Source: Taibaiella koreensis (lineage in GTDB: Bacteria; Bacteroidota; Bacteroidia; Chitinophagales; Chitinophagaceae). Taken from it: a DNA stretch of 64,000 bases. Position numbers and translations under genes: made by a program. Below are positions 1-8,689 of the stretch, one piece after another. Location: the NCBI RefSeq assembly GCF_003545715.1, contig NZ_QVNU01000010.1, forward strand, positions 99,982 through 163,981. The letters run 5' to 3'. Positions within the stretch are counted from its first letter, which is position 1, and every line of letters starts with the position of its first letter. Under the pieces are notes generated by a model. The model was not told where the DNA came from and ran no database searches. It saw nothing but the letters and a program-made list of their open reading frames with translations.

Positions 1-160
1 CAAAATAGTTGGTACTGTAGGCTGTGCCGATACCGTAGCTCGTCGCAGTTGCTCCAGGGATCATAGCCTGGTCGGGTTTACCGCCTTCCTGTGCATTGAT
101 TTGATGCACGAGGTGGCATAGCATAAGGAGTATAGCCAGTTTCATAGATGTTTTCTTCAT
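1..160 (-). CDS. secreted protein, N-terminal part only (cut by window edge)
   Basis: On the minus strand an ATG at 158-160 opens a frame that runs off the left edge. The first 53 residues begin MKKTSMKLAILLMLCHL, a basic start and hydrophobic stretch typical of a Sec signal peptide, with a probable cleavage after the sequence INA. The mature part seen (EGGKPDQAMIPGATATSYG) is too short to name. The opening is reminiscent of the large RHS/DUF6443 surface proteins found elsewhere in this window, but that is only a guess. The 996 bases upstream hold no convincing gene, so it is probably the first gene of its unit. Confidence 0.6.
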   Translation of the reverse strand, partial: MKKTSMKLAILLMLCHLVHQINAQEGGKPDQAMIPGATATSYGIGTAYSTNYF

Positions 161-1156
161 AGGAATGTATGTGTTGTTTACTGTTATTTACTCTCTCCCA
201 GTCATTCTGGCGTACGTCTCCTTGGCTGCTGTCACAAAAAATAATAAGGTAGCAAGGCGGTGTCGCTCCATTAGCTATTAATCCTGTAGCGCTTTATCAG
301 GTCGCTCCAGGTTCTGGTAAAACAGACCTGGTGCTTTCATTTCCCGCTTATATGACGCCGTACTACCATTGACAGTCAGCATAGGCTTGGGAGCTGAGAT
401 GTATTTCTGCAAAAATCATCAGGCGTTCAGTAGAGCCATGGACGCCAGGCCTAACCTCGCCATTTGCTTCTTTCGGTTTATCTTTTCTGTGATAGGGAAG
501 GAGTTTTATGAGGCCATCTCTTACTCAGAATATCATTTCGTGATAGATATTTACTTACCCGGATCTCACGTTCTTTCCAAGGGTACAACCATTGCCTTCT
601 TAAAAAAGGTTATGTTTGTTCTCACCAACAGTGTAAGTCTGTTTTTCTCTCGTAAGTGAAATATTACCTTTCCTGGATGAAATACTGCCATCAATACGCT
701 CTTACAATGGCCTTGCTCCTTAATGGATTTATAGAATGCAAGTGTTTATGTATTTTTTGCTGTGTCCAGCTTTTTCCTTCGGCGGTACATTGCGTACCTT
801 AGTTTATCTTGCTTTTGACCTCCTTCGCCTTTCTACTTACATCGTTACATCTTTTCTAAAGCTGCAATACATAACGGGGAAAGCTCATGTCCGGCTTATT
901 TCTGCTATTGTTTAGATTGGCTGCTGATAAAAATTAGCTGTAAGGTTGCGGAAGGGGATCCGATTCAAAAGAAAATGTATCTCTGGCCGGACATGAACTG
1001 CCGGTAAGTAAAACATGATATCTGATAAGGATAAACCCTACATTCCATACTTAGCAACACAATATCAGACGGATTGACATATGTGCCAATTTTCTTCACC
1101 TGCATCAAAAATAGAATAGCTGTAGAATAGAAGCATAGTAAGAATGCGACATCTTT
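161..1156. other. long gene-poor stretch
   Basis: About 1 kb with no convincing coding sequence. The longest plus-strand frame (369-659, 96 codons) has no recognisable domain or start context. An 11-bp inverted repeat (TCATGTCCGGC at 885-895 and its complement at 986-996) lies in the right half. It may be decayed DNA between the cut-off gene on the left and the AraC gene on the right. Confidence 0.5.
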
Positions 1157-1990
1157 TTAGGTACCGCGTTCAAAGAGGTTTACCAATTTTAAGGAAGCGG
1201 GAAGATCGTTGTTGATATAAGAAGGGGTATGTCCTGCAAAGTGCTGGAAATCGTGTATGAGATGCATCTGATCATGATAGCCAAATTCATGCGCTATCTT
1301 TATCCAGGGTGTTTGTGGGTGACCCTCCTTGTACATGTAGGCTTTGGAGAAACGAATAAGCCTTGCAAATAGTTTTGGGGACATGCCCAATCCCTCAATG
1401 GATTTTCGTTCAAATTGACGCTTGCTTAAACAGCTTAAGGCAGCAGTCTTCTCGATACTGAGGTTACCATGGTGCTTAACCATTTCGTTTATGGCGTGGT
1501 CAAATGGACGTATTTCTTTCGCTTTGGACAAGCGCCTTAATAAGAATTGCACCAAGATAGTGGCCATGATCTCAGGCTGCCGGCTATCTTTTAGTCGCCT
1601 TTCTATGACTGCAATTTCAGGTCCGAAAATCAGCGATGCTTCTATCTCTTTATTTACAAGCTCGCCTATTGAAACGCCGGTTAGGCGTTGCAGACCGCCA
1701 GCACAAAAACAGACCGCCGCCGTTAGTGTGCCTTTGCCGAAGTCAAGATAAGTCTCCGTCAATTGAGGACCAACTACAAAGCTCGACGTAAGCGCGCTAA
1801 ACGGGTCATTGAGCTTTTTCTTAACACTAATCAAATCGCCCTCAATGTAAAAGCATAGCCGAATCTGAGCAGACCATGGGTAATGATAGGTGGATGGTAG
1901 ACCCGATCCTGCAAAGTCCGCATTCATGATGCCGATTGAACTTACGATTGTTTTGAGTGCGAAATGAGGTTTGAAAAAAAACTGTTGCAT
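1157..1990 (-). CDS. AraC-family transcriptional regulator
   Basis: 277 residues from the ATG at 1988-1990; an upstream TTG at 2008 would add six residues, but the ATG has AGGA just before it. The C-terminal ~100 residues have the two-helix-turn-helix layout of AraC/XylS proteins: the first helix around SIEKTAALSCLSKRQFERK and the second around IKIAHEFGYHDQMHLIHDF, followed by the conserved HTPSY. The N-terminal ~160 residues resemble the DUF6597-type sensor half common in Bacteroidota regulators (inference by layout). It stands alone, facing away from the remnants to its right, so no target is obvious. Probably a DNA-binding activator in the cytoplasm. Confidence 0.85.
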   Translation of the reverse strand: MQQFFFKPHFALKTIVSSIGIMNADFAGSGLPSTYHYPWSAQIRLCFYIEGDLISVKKKLNDPFSALTSSFVVGPQLTETYLDFGKGTLTAAVCFCAGGLQRLTGVSIGELVNKEIEASLIFGPEIAVIERRLKDSRQPEIMATILVQFLLRRLSKAKEIRPFDHAINEMVKHHGNLSIEKTAALSCLSKRQFERKSIEGLGMSPKLFARLIRFSKAYMYKEGHPQTPWIKIAHEFGYHDQMHLIHDFQHFAGHTPSYINNDLPASLKLVNLFERGT

Positions 1991-2232
1991 AGATCCTGTA
2001 CGAAACAATCAATTTTGAAATGCTTTCCTTATGCAATTTATGTATAAAATATAAAAGCAAAAGCGATCTGCAGTGCATATGCTTTCGATTTAAACTCATA
2101 GCTAACGTTAAAGGGATTCTTAGCAAAACAATCAACTGAAGAATTCAACAAGCTGATGGTACAGTTACAAAGGCATATTTTCATTTTTTTAATAGCTTTT
2201 CTAGATATTAAGGTTAGCAATATCCTGAATGA

Positions 2233-2639
2233 CGGACTCGCGGCTTTGGTTGGAAGGTAAGGCTGGACAATGTGTATAGCTATAATGCGCAGCGGATGGA
2301 TTACCAATTATCTTACGGTTACCGCGGCAACATGCAATTTATAGCAGCGATGAGACTGGATACGGCACTACACCGCAGAGCACAGCTTATGGGCTAAATA
2401 TCACCAATCAACTGGCAACTGTATTTAACGGTACGCCGTTGAGAATGCCAGTGAACAGCAACCTGACCGTTATGGGGTCGAAGTTATGCGGCGCACCAAC
2501 CGTTAACGGCAAATGTCAGTACGCGATCAGGTTCTTCTACAATGGTGCGGCCAAGATCTATAACTCCGTGATCTCTTCCTGGAACGAGCGCGGCATGATC
2601 CTGGATGGACCAACCTCGGTGTGGTTCAAAAAACAGTAA
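2233..2639 (+). pseudogene. decayed C-terminal fragment of a secreted or surface protein
   Basis: Two overlapping frames together look like one broken gene. The first (2233-2397) reads a Tyr/Asn-rich stretch including NVYSYNAQRMDYQLSYGYRG and then stops. A second frame continues from about 2335 with SSDETGYGTTPQSTAYG and ends in SVWFKKQ at 2639. Neither frame has a proper start or signal peptide, and a single shift near 2340 would join them. The C-terminal 66 residues are preceded by open frame, so the ATG at 2439 is not a real start. The parent family is not recognised. It lies 3 bp before the GG-leader peptide gene at 2643. Confidence 0.45.
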
Positions 2640-2642
2640 AAT

Positions 2643-2816
2643 ATGAAAAAGAAAAGTTCAGACCAGAAAAAGCTCGACTTAAACAAGAAAGAGATTGTTT
2701 TATTAAACAATCAGGTTAGGATCGTAGGTGGCGCCACCTTGCCGCCAACGCTCTGCGGTTATGTTAGCGCAACATGTATTGAGATATGCATTACGCAAAC
2801 TGGCACGACGTGCTAA
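2643..2816 (+). CDS. GG-leader Cys-rich peptide, class I lanthipeptide-like precursor
   Basis: 57 residues, starting with ATG three bases after the preceding stop. The leader begins MKKKSSDQKKLDLNKKEIVL and ends in IVGG at residues 27-30. The core (residues 31-57) is rich in Thr/Ser and has Cys at 38, 45, 49 and 57. This plan, a Lys-rich start then KKLxLNKxxI then GG then a Cys/Ser/Thr core, matches the Bacteroidota class I lanthipeptide and GG natural-product precursor leaders as I know them. It would be modified at Ser/Thr/Cys and cut after GG by enzymes not encoded in this window. Four sister peptides lie at 6884, 7228, 8690 and 35492. No LanB, LanC, radical-SAM or peptidase-transporter gene is nearby. 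Confidence 0.7.
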   Translation: MKKKSSDQKKLDLNKKEIVLLNNQVRIVGGATLPPTLCGYVSATCIEICITQTGTTC

Positions 2817-2837
2817 GATGCGAACTTGCGAATAAAG

Positions 2838-2855
2838 AGCCACCCGAAGGTGGCT
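2838..2855 (+). terminator. hairpin after the peptide gene
   Basis: AGCCACC-CGAA-GGTGGCT: seven perfect base pairs with a CGAA tetraloop, 21 bases after the stop of the peptide gene. There is no T-run, so it may stabilise RNA or act as a weak terminator. Confidence 0.35.
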
Positions 2856-2946
2856 TGACCCGGTCTGTTTCAAGACAGTTTTAGGGGAGTGAACCGACAC
2901 GGTAGCCAAACTTACTTCGCTACTGGTCTTAGTAAACAAAGAACAG

Positions 2947-5133
2947 TTATCGCAGTAAAGTAAGATTTCCCTGGTAATGCTCGGGATGTACCCCATCGAT
3001 CTCGACATCGATCAGGTAGATATAGACCCCTTCCGGTTGCGGACTGTTATTGAATTTGCCATCCCATCCTCTGCCATTGACCGCCGTTGTCTCGAATACG
3101 ATCTGTCCCCAGCGGTTGAAGAGCTGCATTTTGAACCGGGTCACTTTTCGTGACAAAAGCTGCCGCGAAAAGAAATAGTCATTGACGCCGTCATTGTTCG
3201 GGGTAAAGGCATTGGGAATATCGATATAACAGTCTTTATGTACGTTCATCGTTTCTGTGGTGCTGCAGCCCAGCGGGCCGGCGCTGATAGTCAGGCTGTA
3301 AGTGCCGGGATGTACGAGCTTGATGCGGGAGGCCGTATCCCCATTGCTCCAGAAACAATGATAAATGCCTTCCGGCGGCGGTTGAAGGTTCTGGAGAAAA
3401 ATGGGTGCGCCATTGAGGCAAAGGCCGGTATCGGGCCCGAGATCGACCAGAGGTAATGGATAAACATATATAGAATCGGTGTAGGCAGTAGCAGGGCAGG
3501 CGCGGAAGCGGGTGCTTAGCTGCACCGGATATACGCCCTCCCGGTCGTATGCATGTTGCGTTGCACTTACGGCCGCCATAAAGCCGTTGCCGTCACCGAA
3601 ATGCCATTCGAGGCTCATTGCAGAGCTATCCGTATACGGATTAAAATAAATGGTTTCTCCGGTGCAGATACTATCTCTGTCTTTCAAAAAATTCCCGGTG
3701 AACAAAGAATCCACTTCAATATCTCGATAAGCCGTATCGAAGCAGGGATAAGGCGTGCGCGCCATCAGCCTGACGGTATAGCGGCCGGGCTGTGGATAGG
3801 TATGATGGGGATTTTCTATACCAGGACCGGTACTCCATCCATCGCCGAAAGTCCATTGCCAGGAATCGAAGGCCGGACCGGAAATATTGGTAAAGGAAAC
3901 GCTATCACCCATACAGATCACGCTATCGGATACGGAAAACAGCGCATCATAGAGCGGTAAGGGTACAGGTATCGTTAAGGTAGTATCGCAACCGTCTGCT
4001 GTGGTTATGCGCAACGTGTACACTGCACCGCCGGTGATCTGGGATAAGGTGTCTCCGTGTCCGGTCGGTACGGGTCCGCGCAGGGTATCTCCCGCTGCAT
4101 TCCGCCACAGGTAGGTATAGATGGCGGTATCACCGGCCGTGGACAGGGCGCGTATCCTGCCATTGGTCTGGTCCCGGCATCCGGCGTCGGTAAGCAGTGC
4201 AGGCAAGGTGTAGGTGGCCTGCAGGCGGAAGGTGTCAGTGTGCCAGGCACAGGGTGCGGTGCGGTAGCTGATCCAGTATTGGCCAGGTACATTGGTCGTG
4301 AGTACAGGACCCGTAATGCCGTTGCTCCACTGGTAATCCCATCCTGACAGGTTACTGGCCTGTAGCGTCGTTATGTCTGCAAAGCAAGGCATCTTGAGCT
4401 GGATGATGGTCAGCACGGTATCTTTTATAATCACTGGCACCGGATTGGGCAGTCCTCCCGTGGCGTTAGTTGAGTCGGCAAGGGTAAGGAAGGCTGGTTG
4501 GTGCTGAGCCGCAACGCCTGTCAGGTTGGGCGATGCAAAGCGGCCTATGGTGGTGCCGTTACTAGCATAATAGACTTTACCATCGGGGCCGGTCTTCAGC
4601 TGTGAAAAGAAGTTGAAGGGATAATGGGTTAATGCTGCTGCAATGGCCGCCGGCGTGCCGGCATTAAGATCGTATTGGAACAGGAAACTTCCCGGACCGA
4701 GATTAGTTGAGCCGTAAAGCTTGGAGTTATCGGGTGAAAAACAGAGGCCATACACACCCAGTGATGTGGGTGATAGCGGCAGCTCGTTGGAAAGCTGGCC
4801 GGTTAAAGGGTCGAAGTCAAACACAAATAAGTTATTATCCGGTGTGATGGCGCTGATAGCGACCCTTCTCCGGCCCGGAGCAACAGCCATGGTGCCGGGA
4901 GCGCCCAGGAAAGCGTTTTGACTGCAGGCTGAAAGGACCGGTGTCGTGTTGATGCCGGATTCCGATATTTCATAGGCCTTTACATAGATGCCGGCAGCTC
5001 TTGTCAGCAGCCATACATTACAACGGTCTCCGCAGACTGCTGTCATTTTTTCGGTCAGCATCGAGTCCAGCAAAATGCCTTTCTGCCCGGCGACAATATC
5101 ACCCAGCCCTCCGTTCAGACTCATATCCACCAC
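2947..5133 (-). CDS. gliding-motility-type surface protein with PKD domains and T9SS type B signal, 5'-truncated
   Basis: 728 residues from a GTG codon at 5133. The N-terminal third reads like a beta-propeller (GVYGLCFSPDNSKLYGSTN). Two PKD-like domains follow, with WQWTFGDGW and LEWHFGDGNG motifs. The last ~90 residues form the gliding-motility/T9SS type B module, starting at IPNAFTPNNDGVNDYF, with LFNRWGQIVFE and ending GNLTLLR. Such proteins are exported by the Bacteroidota T9SS to the cell surface. The open frame continues upstream of the GTG to about 5229 (reading PGVPGKYYLFSLTAAEFGN) and then stops with no signal peptide. The 5' end therefore seems to have been lost at a junction near 5216-5230, and the gene may not be exported or expressed. 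Confidence 0.75.
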   Translation of the reverse strand: MVDMSLNGGLGDIVAGQKGILLDSMLTEKMTAVCGDRCNVWLLTRAAGIYVKAYEISESGINTTPVLSACSQNAFLGAPGTMAVAPGRRRVAISAITPDNNLFVFDFDPLTGQLSNELPLSPTSLGVYGLCFSPDNSKLYGSTNLGPGSFLFQYDLNAGTPAAIAAALTHYPFNFFSQLKTGPDGKVYYASNGTTIGRFASPNLTGVAAQHQPAFLTLADSTNATGGLPNPVPVIIKDTVLTIIQLKMPCFADITTLQASNLSGWDYQWSNGITGPVLTTNVPGQYWISYRTAPCAWHTDTFRLQATYTLPALLTDAGCRDQTNGRIRALSTAGDTAIYTYLWRNAAGDTLRGPVPTGHGDTLSQITGGAVYTLRITTADGCDTTLTIPVPLPLYDALFSVSDSVICMGDSVSFTNISGPAFDSWQWTFGDGWSTGPGIENPHHTYPQPGRYTVRLMARTPYPCFDTAYRDIEVDSLFTGNFLKDRDSICTGETIYFNPYTDSSAMSLEWHFGDGNGFMAAVSATQHAYDREGVYPVQLSTRFRACPATAYTDSIYVYPLPLVDLGPDTGLCLNGAPIFLQNLQPPPEGIYHCFWSNGDTASRIKLVHPGTYSLTISAGPLGCSTTETMNVHKDCYIDIPNAFTPNNDGVNDYFFSRQLLSRKVTRFKMQLFNRWGQIVFETTAVNGRGWDGKFNNSPQPEGVYIYLIDVEIDGVHPEHYQGNLTLLR

Positions 5134-5215
5134 GCTGTAGTAAAGCCTTCCGGCGTAGTTACCAAATTCTGCGGCGGTTAAGGAGAACAGGTAATATTTA
5201 CCCGGAACACCGGGA

Positions 5216-5518
5216 ATGGGTATGAATACTTACGGTTCTTCAGTGATGCAGCGGGGCATGGCCTGTAGCATCAGTGTGGTGAACTATTTGTCCGACACAG
5301 CGGAAACGATTACCAGCAATGGCATAGCGATGAGCGGCAGTGGCGGCGTGTGGGCGAACGGCAGCGGCAGCTGGACGCTCCAGGATACCTTTAAAACGAA
5401 TGGCAGTATAGTATCCGATTTCACCCTGCAGCAGGGCACGCTCAACACCGAGGCGGCGCCGAAACCTGGTTCTGAATGGCCTTTTCCAATTGTAGTAAGC
5501 GCTTTAGTGGTGGATTGA
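5216..5518 (+). pseudogene. fragment of a secreted-protein gene
   Basis: A 100-codon frame with low-complexity beta-type sequence (TLQDTFKTNGSIVSDFTLQQ) of the kind seen in Bacteroidota surface proteins. It has no signal peptide, and its first codons coincide with the junction where the minus-strand surface-protein gene loses its 5' end. I read it as an internal piece of another surface-protein gene left by rearrangement; the family is not recognised. Confidence 0.35.
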
Positions 5519-5670
5519 ACGGATGGCTCAGATTAAAAGTCGCTTCTGCTCCTTTAATTTCAACTGTTATTAAACCTTCGGAGGTATTGAATTCGCTTTT
5601 AATTCAGCGGCATATGCTACTCTTTCACAACGTCCTGCAAGTTGCTTCATCTTGTAATTTTTTGATTTAA

Positions 5671-5787
5671 CATTGCAATCTGGTTATTTTACAAGAGGGT
5701 GATAAATATGTTAAGGACGAAAAATTCGTAGTAAATAAATTAGTATTAAATCCCGTTGATTTTGATATTGAAAATTATCAAATTTAA
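5671..5787 (+). pseudogene. possible 3' remnant of a toxin or RHS C-terminal region
   Basis: An AT-rich open stretch with no start codon runs from just after a stop at 5668-5670 to a TAA at 5785-5787. It reads a charged tail including KYVKDEKFVVNKLVLN and ending in DFDIENYQI. It sits 30 bases before the intact AT-rich gene at 5818 and shares its composition. That is the layout left when a polymorphic toxin loses all but its last residues while the following immunity gene survives. The toxin idea is inference; no motif identifies it. Confidence 0.35.
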
Positions 5788-5817
5788 AAGAAAAATGTAA
5801 CCTTAAAATAAGAATTG

Positions 5818-6459
5818 ATGTTAGTATATTTTGGTGATTTTTTGTACGATTCGCTTTTGGAAGCGCAAGAAGACTTTGGCACAATTGAGGAAGTAGATAG
5901 TGATGGTAATTTAGGCGTCAAAATGGATTTGCCGGCGCTTACAAGACTAGACACAGTGCACAAAGGCATAGAAGAATTTTACAGAAAACGGAATAACGGT
6001 TGGGAAAAAAGCTGGGAAAAAGCAAAAAATGGAAATATAGGCGGTTACATGAGATTAACTGAAACTAAGTATTTGTTTGCAGAAGATAACGGTATATATG
6101 GAGAGGGAGATGAGGAAGATCTTAAATATTTTCGCCCACTTGATTATCCATCACCAGAAACCTATGTGGGTTTTATAATAAAACCGGACATTATATACAA
6201 GTCGCTCTATTATATGAGTGTAAGTAATTACGAATTGAATAATTTGGATTTGGATTATAATGGTTATACCCAAATGGCATTTGAGGCTCGTATATTTAAT
6301 CATTGGCAACTTGTTTTATTATACTATATGGATGGCACTGGTATTGGTTCGGTAGAAACGGAAACTTTTAAAACAGAGATGCCCAAAATTTTTCCGGGCT
6401 GGACTTGGGAAAATTTCATTGCCAAATTTGAAAGTTTTCGTCTTTCTAATAAAAAATAA
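5818..6459 (+). CDS. hypothetical protein, candidate orphan immunity protein
   Basis: 213 residues from the ATG at 5818 (a TTG lies directly before it). It has no signal peptide or membrane segment. It is acidic and rich in Tyr, Phe and Trp (for example WEKSWEKAK and FPGWTWENFIAKFESF), the look of a soluble cytoplasmic alpha/beta protein. I do not recognise the family. The gene is much more AT-rich than its neighbours, follows a possible toxin tail by 30 bases and is closed by a strong terminator. Those features fit an immunity gene of a polymorphic-toxin cassette, but the role is inferred from context only. Confidence 0.65.
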   Translation: MLVYFGDFLYDSLLEAQEDFGTIEEVDSDGNLGVKMDLPALTRLDTVHKGIEEFYRKRNNGWEKSWEKAKNGNIGGYMRLTETKYLFAEDNGIYGEGDEEDLKYFRPLDYPSPETYVGFIIKPDIIYKSLYYMSVSNYELNNLDLDYNGYTQMAFEARIFNHWQLVLLYYMDGTGIGSVETETFKTEMPKIFPGWTWENFIAKFESFRLSNKK

Positions 6460-6476
6460 ATAATTTCAAAAAAAGA

Positions 6477-6516
6477 CAAAAAGCGGAACCTTTTAAGTAA
6501 GGCTCCGCTTTTTTTT
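6477..6516 (+). terminator. rho-independent terminator
   Basis: AAAAGCGGAACC pairs with GGCTCCGCTTTT around a TTTTAAGTAA loop and is followed by a T-run, 18 bases after the stop at 6459. It ends transcription of the gene at 5818. Confidence 0.85.
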
Positions 6517-6883
6517 ATAGCATCTTTTTCGATTGATCTGCAATGTCAGCCCAATAATAGCCGGTGACTGGTGCCGATACTGTAACCATAGCATGCCAAA
6601 CAGAGACCCGTAACACTGGTTTTGGTATATGATGATGAAGATGGCACCACACTTGTCAATTTAGTTCACACGTTTATCGCTTGCGGCACACATTTGATCA
6701 TTAGCACTAGGCGTAGACCCGCTCATGCGTTAATATTGATATGTCTTAATTCAATTACAACGTTTTTTTATGTTTTAAAGTAACAGCTACCCCAAAGAAG
6801 CAGCTGGTTGTGCTTTTGGACATGAAGGGAAGCTAGATCTTCTTCCGGAAATACTTTTATTATTCACCAATTAAAATTGCTTT
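6517..6883. other. intergenic, no gene seen
   Basis: 367 bases between the terminator and the next peptide gene. No coding frame with a plausible start was found. It must carry the promoter of the gene at 6884, but I see no clear -33/-7 pair. Confidence 0.4.
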
Positions 6884-7126
6884 ATGAAAAAGAAAAAGAT
6901 TGATCTTAGTAAAAAATTATTTCTGAACAAAGAAATGCTGGTAGCATTGAATGACCTCGCAAGCCAGAAGGTTATTGGCGGTACCAATGTTTCCTGTAAT
7001 GGGGAGCCTTGCTTTACACCCGGAGCCGGTAGCTGTCCGGCAACCAATTGCGGCGCTACGAATGCAATTACGGGTTGCCCTCCCTTTGTCTGCAATACGG
7101 CCGCCGGGTGTCAAGGTACTAACTGA
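6884..7126 (+). CDS. GG-leader Cys-rich peptide, class I lanthipeptide-like precursor
   Basis: 80 residues. The leader starts MKKKKIDLSKKLFLNKEMLV and ends VIGG (residues 30-33). The 47-residue core has seven Cys, each in a short Ser/Thr/Asn/Gly/Pro context (NVSCNGEPC, GSCPATNC, GCPPFVC, AAGCQGTN), much longer and more Cys-rich than the core at 2643. The leader fits the Bacteroidota class I lanthipeptide-like precursor pattern. A frame on the opposite strand is a shadow. A second precursor follows at 7228 on the same strand, so the two are probably co-transcribed up to the terminator at 7528. Confidence 0.72.
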   Translation: MKKKKIDLSKKLFLNKEMLVALNDLASQKVIGGTNVSCNGEPCFTPGAGSCPATNCGATNAITGCPPFVCNTAAGCQGTN

Positions 7127-7227
7127 TATCCGTAGCAAAGTATGAACCGGCGTTAAAGCCTCAAATGTTGCTTGCGCTTACTATTCACTTTACATTTATT
7201 GAAACCCAGTTAATAAACCAGGAAAAA

Positions 7228-7446
7228 ATGAAAAAGAAAACCTTAAGCCTGAACAGGCTGACACTGAACAAAGCAACGATCACTCCTTTGGCGGGCAAAG
7301 AACAAATGGGCGTTCGCGGCGGTGAAACTGCTGCTGCCGATACCTGCATCTCCAGTCTACCATTTACCATGGTTAATTGTCCGGTGACTTTAAAACCGAT
7401 GACGCAACCCTGCGGTACGCAAGGCTGTGGCGGCACAAGCGCCTAA
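7228..7446 (+). CDS. GG-leader Cys-rich peptide, class I lanthipeptide-like precursor
   Basis: 72 residues from the ATG at 7228, which is preceded by AGGAAAA; a longer frame from 7165 has no leader character before it. The leader begins MKKKTLSLNRLTLNKATITP and ends MGVRGG (GG at residues 31-32). The core holds four Cys with many Thr/Ser/Pro (DTCISSLPF, VNCPVTL, QPCGTQGCGG). It lies 101 bases after the sister gene at 6884 and before a strong terminator, so the two form a pair. No processing enzyme is adjacent. Confidence 0.72.
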   Translation: MKKKTLSLNRLTLNKATITPLAGKEQMGVRGGETAAADTCISSLPFTMVNCPVTLKPMTQPCGTQGCGGTSA

Positions 7447-7527
7447 AAGCATATATGCTACGGTGGCAAACGGGAAGCCTGGCATAACAAACCTATGCCT
7501 GCCCCTGCGTCAATGAAGCAATAGTAT

Positions 7528-7570
7528 AAACAGGCCGTTCCAAATTCAGGAACGGCCTGTTTGCTTTTTA
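7528..7570 (+). terminator. rho-independent terminator of the peptide pair
   Basis: AAACAGGCCGTTCC pairs perfectly with GGAACGGCCTGTTT around a 7-base loop, then GCTTTTTAT. It lies 82 bases after the stop at 7446. Confidence 0.9.
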
Positions 7571-7764
7571 TATTTCTATGCTTCTGAAGTATTAGGCATA
7601 CTGCAAGATAGCACTGCTTTCTGTATGGTTCTTATATAAGTGATACCAGTGATCATTGGCCTCTCCCGGCGTCTGCGATCCGGATGCGTCGTCCGGGGCG
7701 GGGCATGGAAATTCCTATATTTGACCGGAAAATCGAAAGATCGCTTTACTTAATAAACACAAAC

Positions 7765-8508
7765 ATGGCAGTTTGGATTTATGCTTACGGGGCCAATGGC
7801 CTGCTTTCTGAAAATAACAACGACAATCAAAAGTATATAGACGTTCTGAATACTGTCCCCTTAGACGAAGTTACTTTCCTGGACAGTATCAGGCCGCGTA
7901 CTCCACCGGGCGAGCACACCCGGAAACATTACGAGGAACACAGGGAGCAATTGGATCGTTGGCTGGAATCGTTGACGGCAGCAGACTACAATGCCTACCT
8001 GGACTCCATTAAATACCCCCGCATAGAAAAAGCAAAGCTTGTCGACTATTTCATTGCGGATGCGATAAGAAGGGAGCAGGAAGATCTTGATCGCTTTAAT
8101 GCGGCCTATGCATTGAGCAGAGATGGACGGGCAAAATCAACATGGGAACCGGAGGGTGAGCGACATTTCATTAACCGGGTTCATGAATTCGGTAACCGTG
8201 ATGGCTTGCGGCTGAACCTGATCAATGATCTGGTCAGGATTACAGGCTCATCTGATATCTTTTCCCATTTTGGGACCTTTCTTCATGATATATCGCCTGC
8301 AACGAAAGAATTCTATCATGATTATTTCAAACGTGTTTTGCGTGCTTTTAAGAGTGATTTTATTCTATATACCCATGAATGGACAGGGCTCGACGATGAA
8401 GACAATGAGGCCTTCGATCTGGCTGAGCTCAAAGAATCGTCGAACTGGGAAGTAACCAGCAGCGATACGATACATACCATGAAGGATTTTTACTACGAAG
8501 GGCTTTAG
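7765..8508 (+). CDS. hypothetical protein
   Basis: 247 residues from the ATG at 7765 (MAVWIYAYGANG). A longer frame starts at 7684 but would include the likely -7 box TATATTTG at 7716-7723, so I prefer the internal start. The protein is acidic and rich in charged residues and Tyr/Trp, without signal peptide or membrane helix, so probably cytoplasmic. The middle is likely helical (REQEDLDRFNAAYALSRDG). I do not recognise the family. It is flanked on both sides by GG-leader peptide genes, but nothing in its sequence suggests a peptide-modifying enzyme. Confidence 0.7.
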   Translation: MAVWIYAYGANGLLSENNNDNQKYIDVLNTVPLDEVTFLDSIRPRTPPGEHTRKHYEEHREQLDRWLESLTAADYNAYLDSIKYPRIEKAKLVDYFIADAIRREQEDLDRFNAAYALSRDGRAKSTWEPEGERHFINRVHEFGNRDGLRLNLINDLVRITGSSDIFSHFGTFLHDISPATKEFYHDYFKRVLRAFKSDFILYTHEWTGLDDEDNEAFDLAELKESSNWEVTSSDTIHTMKDFYYEGL

Positions 8509-8560
8509 GGCCTGATCAGGAACTATGATGGCAAGAGGTCCGGCATATACCGTTAGCCAC

Positions 8561-8592
8561 CACAAGAGCCGGTTCTTTCTCCGGCTCTTGTG
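8561..8592. terminator. strong hairpin between convergent genes
   Basis: CACAAGAGCCGG pairs perfectly with CCGGCTCTTGTG around TTCTTTCT. It lies between the plus gene ending at 8508 and the minus peptide gene ending at 8690. There is no long T-run, but position and strength suggest a shared transcription stop. Confidence 0.55.
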
Positions 8593-8689
8593 ATGTATCT
8601 ATCTGGCGTATGTATTTTGCTGCACATAGTCTCTACGGTCGCTTATCCTGAATCTGCGCAGGCGGGCACTATTACCCCAAGGGGCCGGC

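Noticed and set aside
369..659. 96-codon plus-strand frame
   Set aside because: No domain, signal or start context; the surrounding 1 kb looks non-coding.
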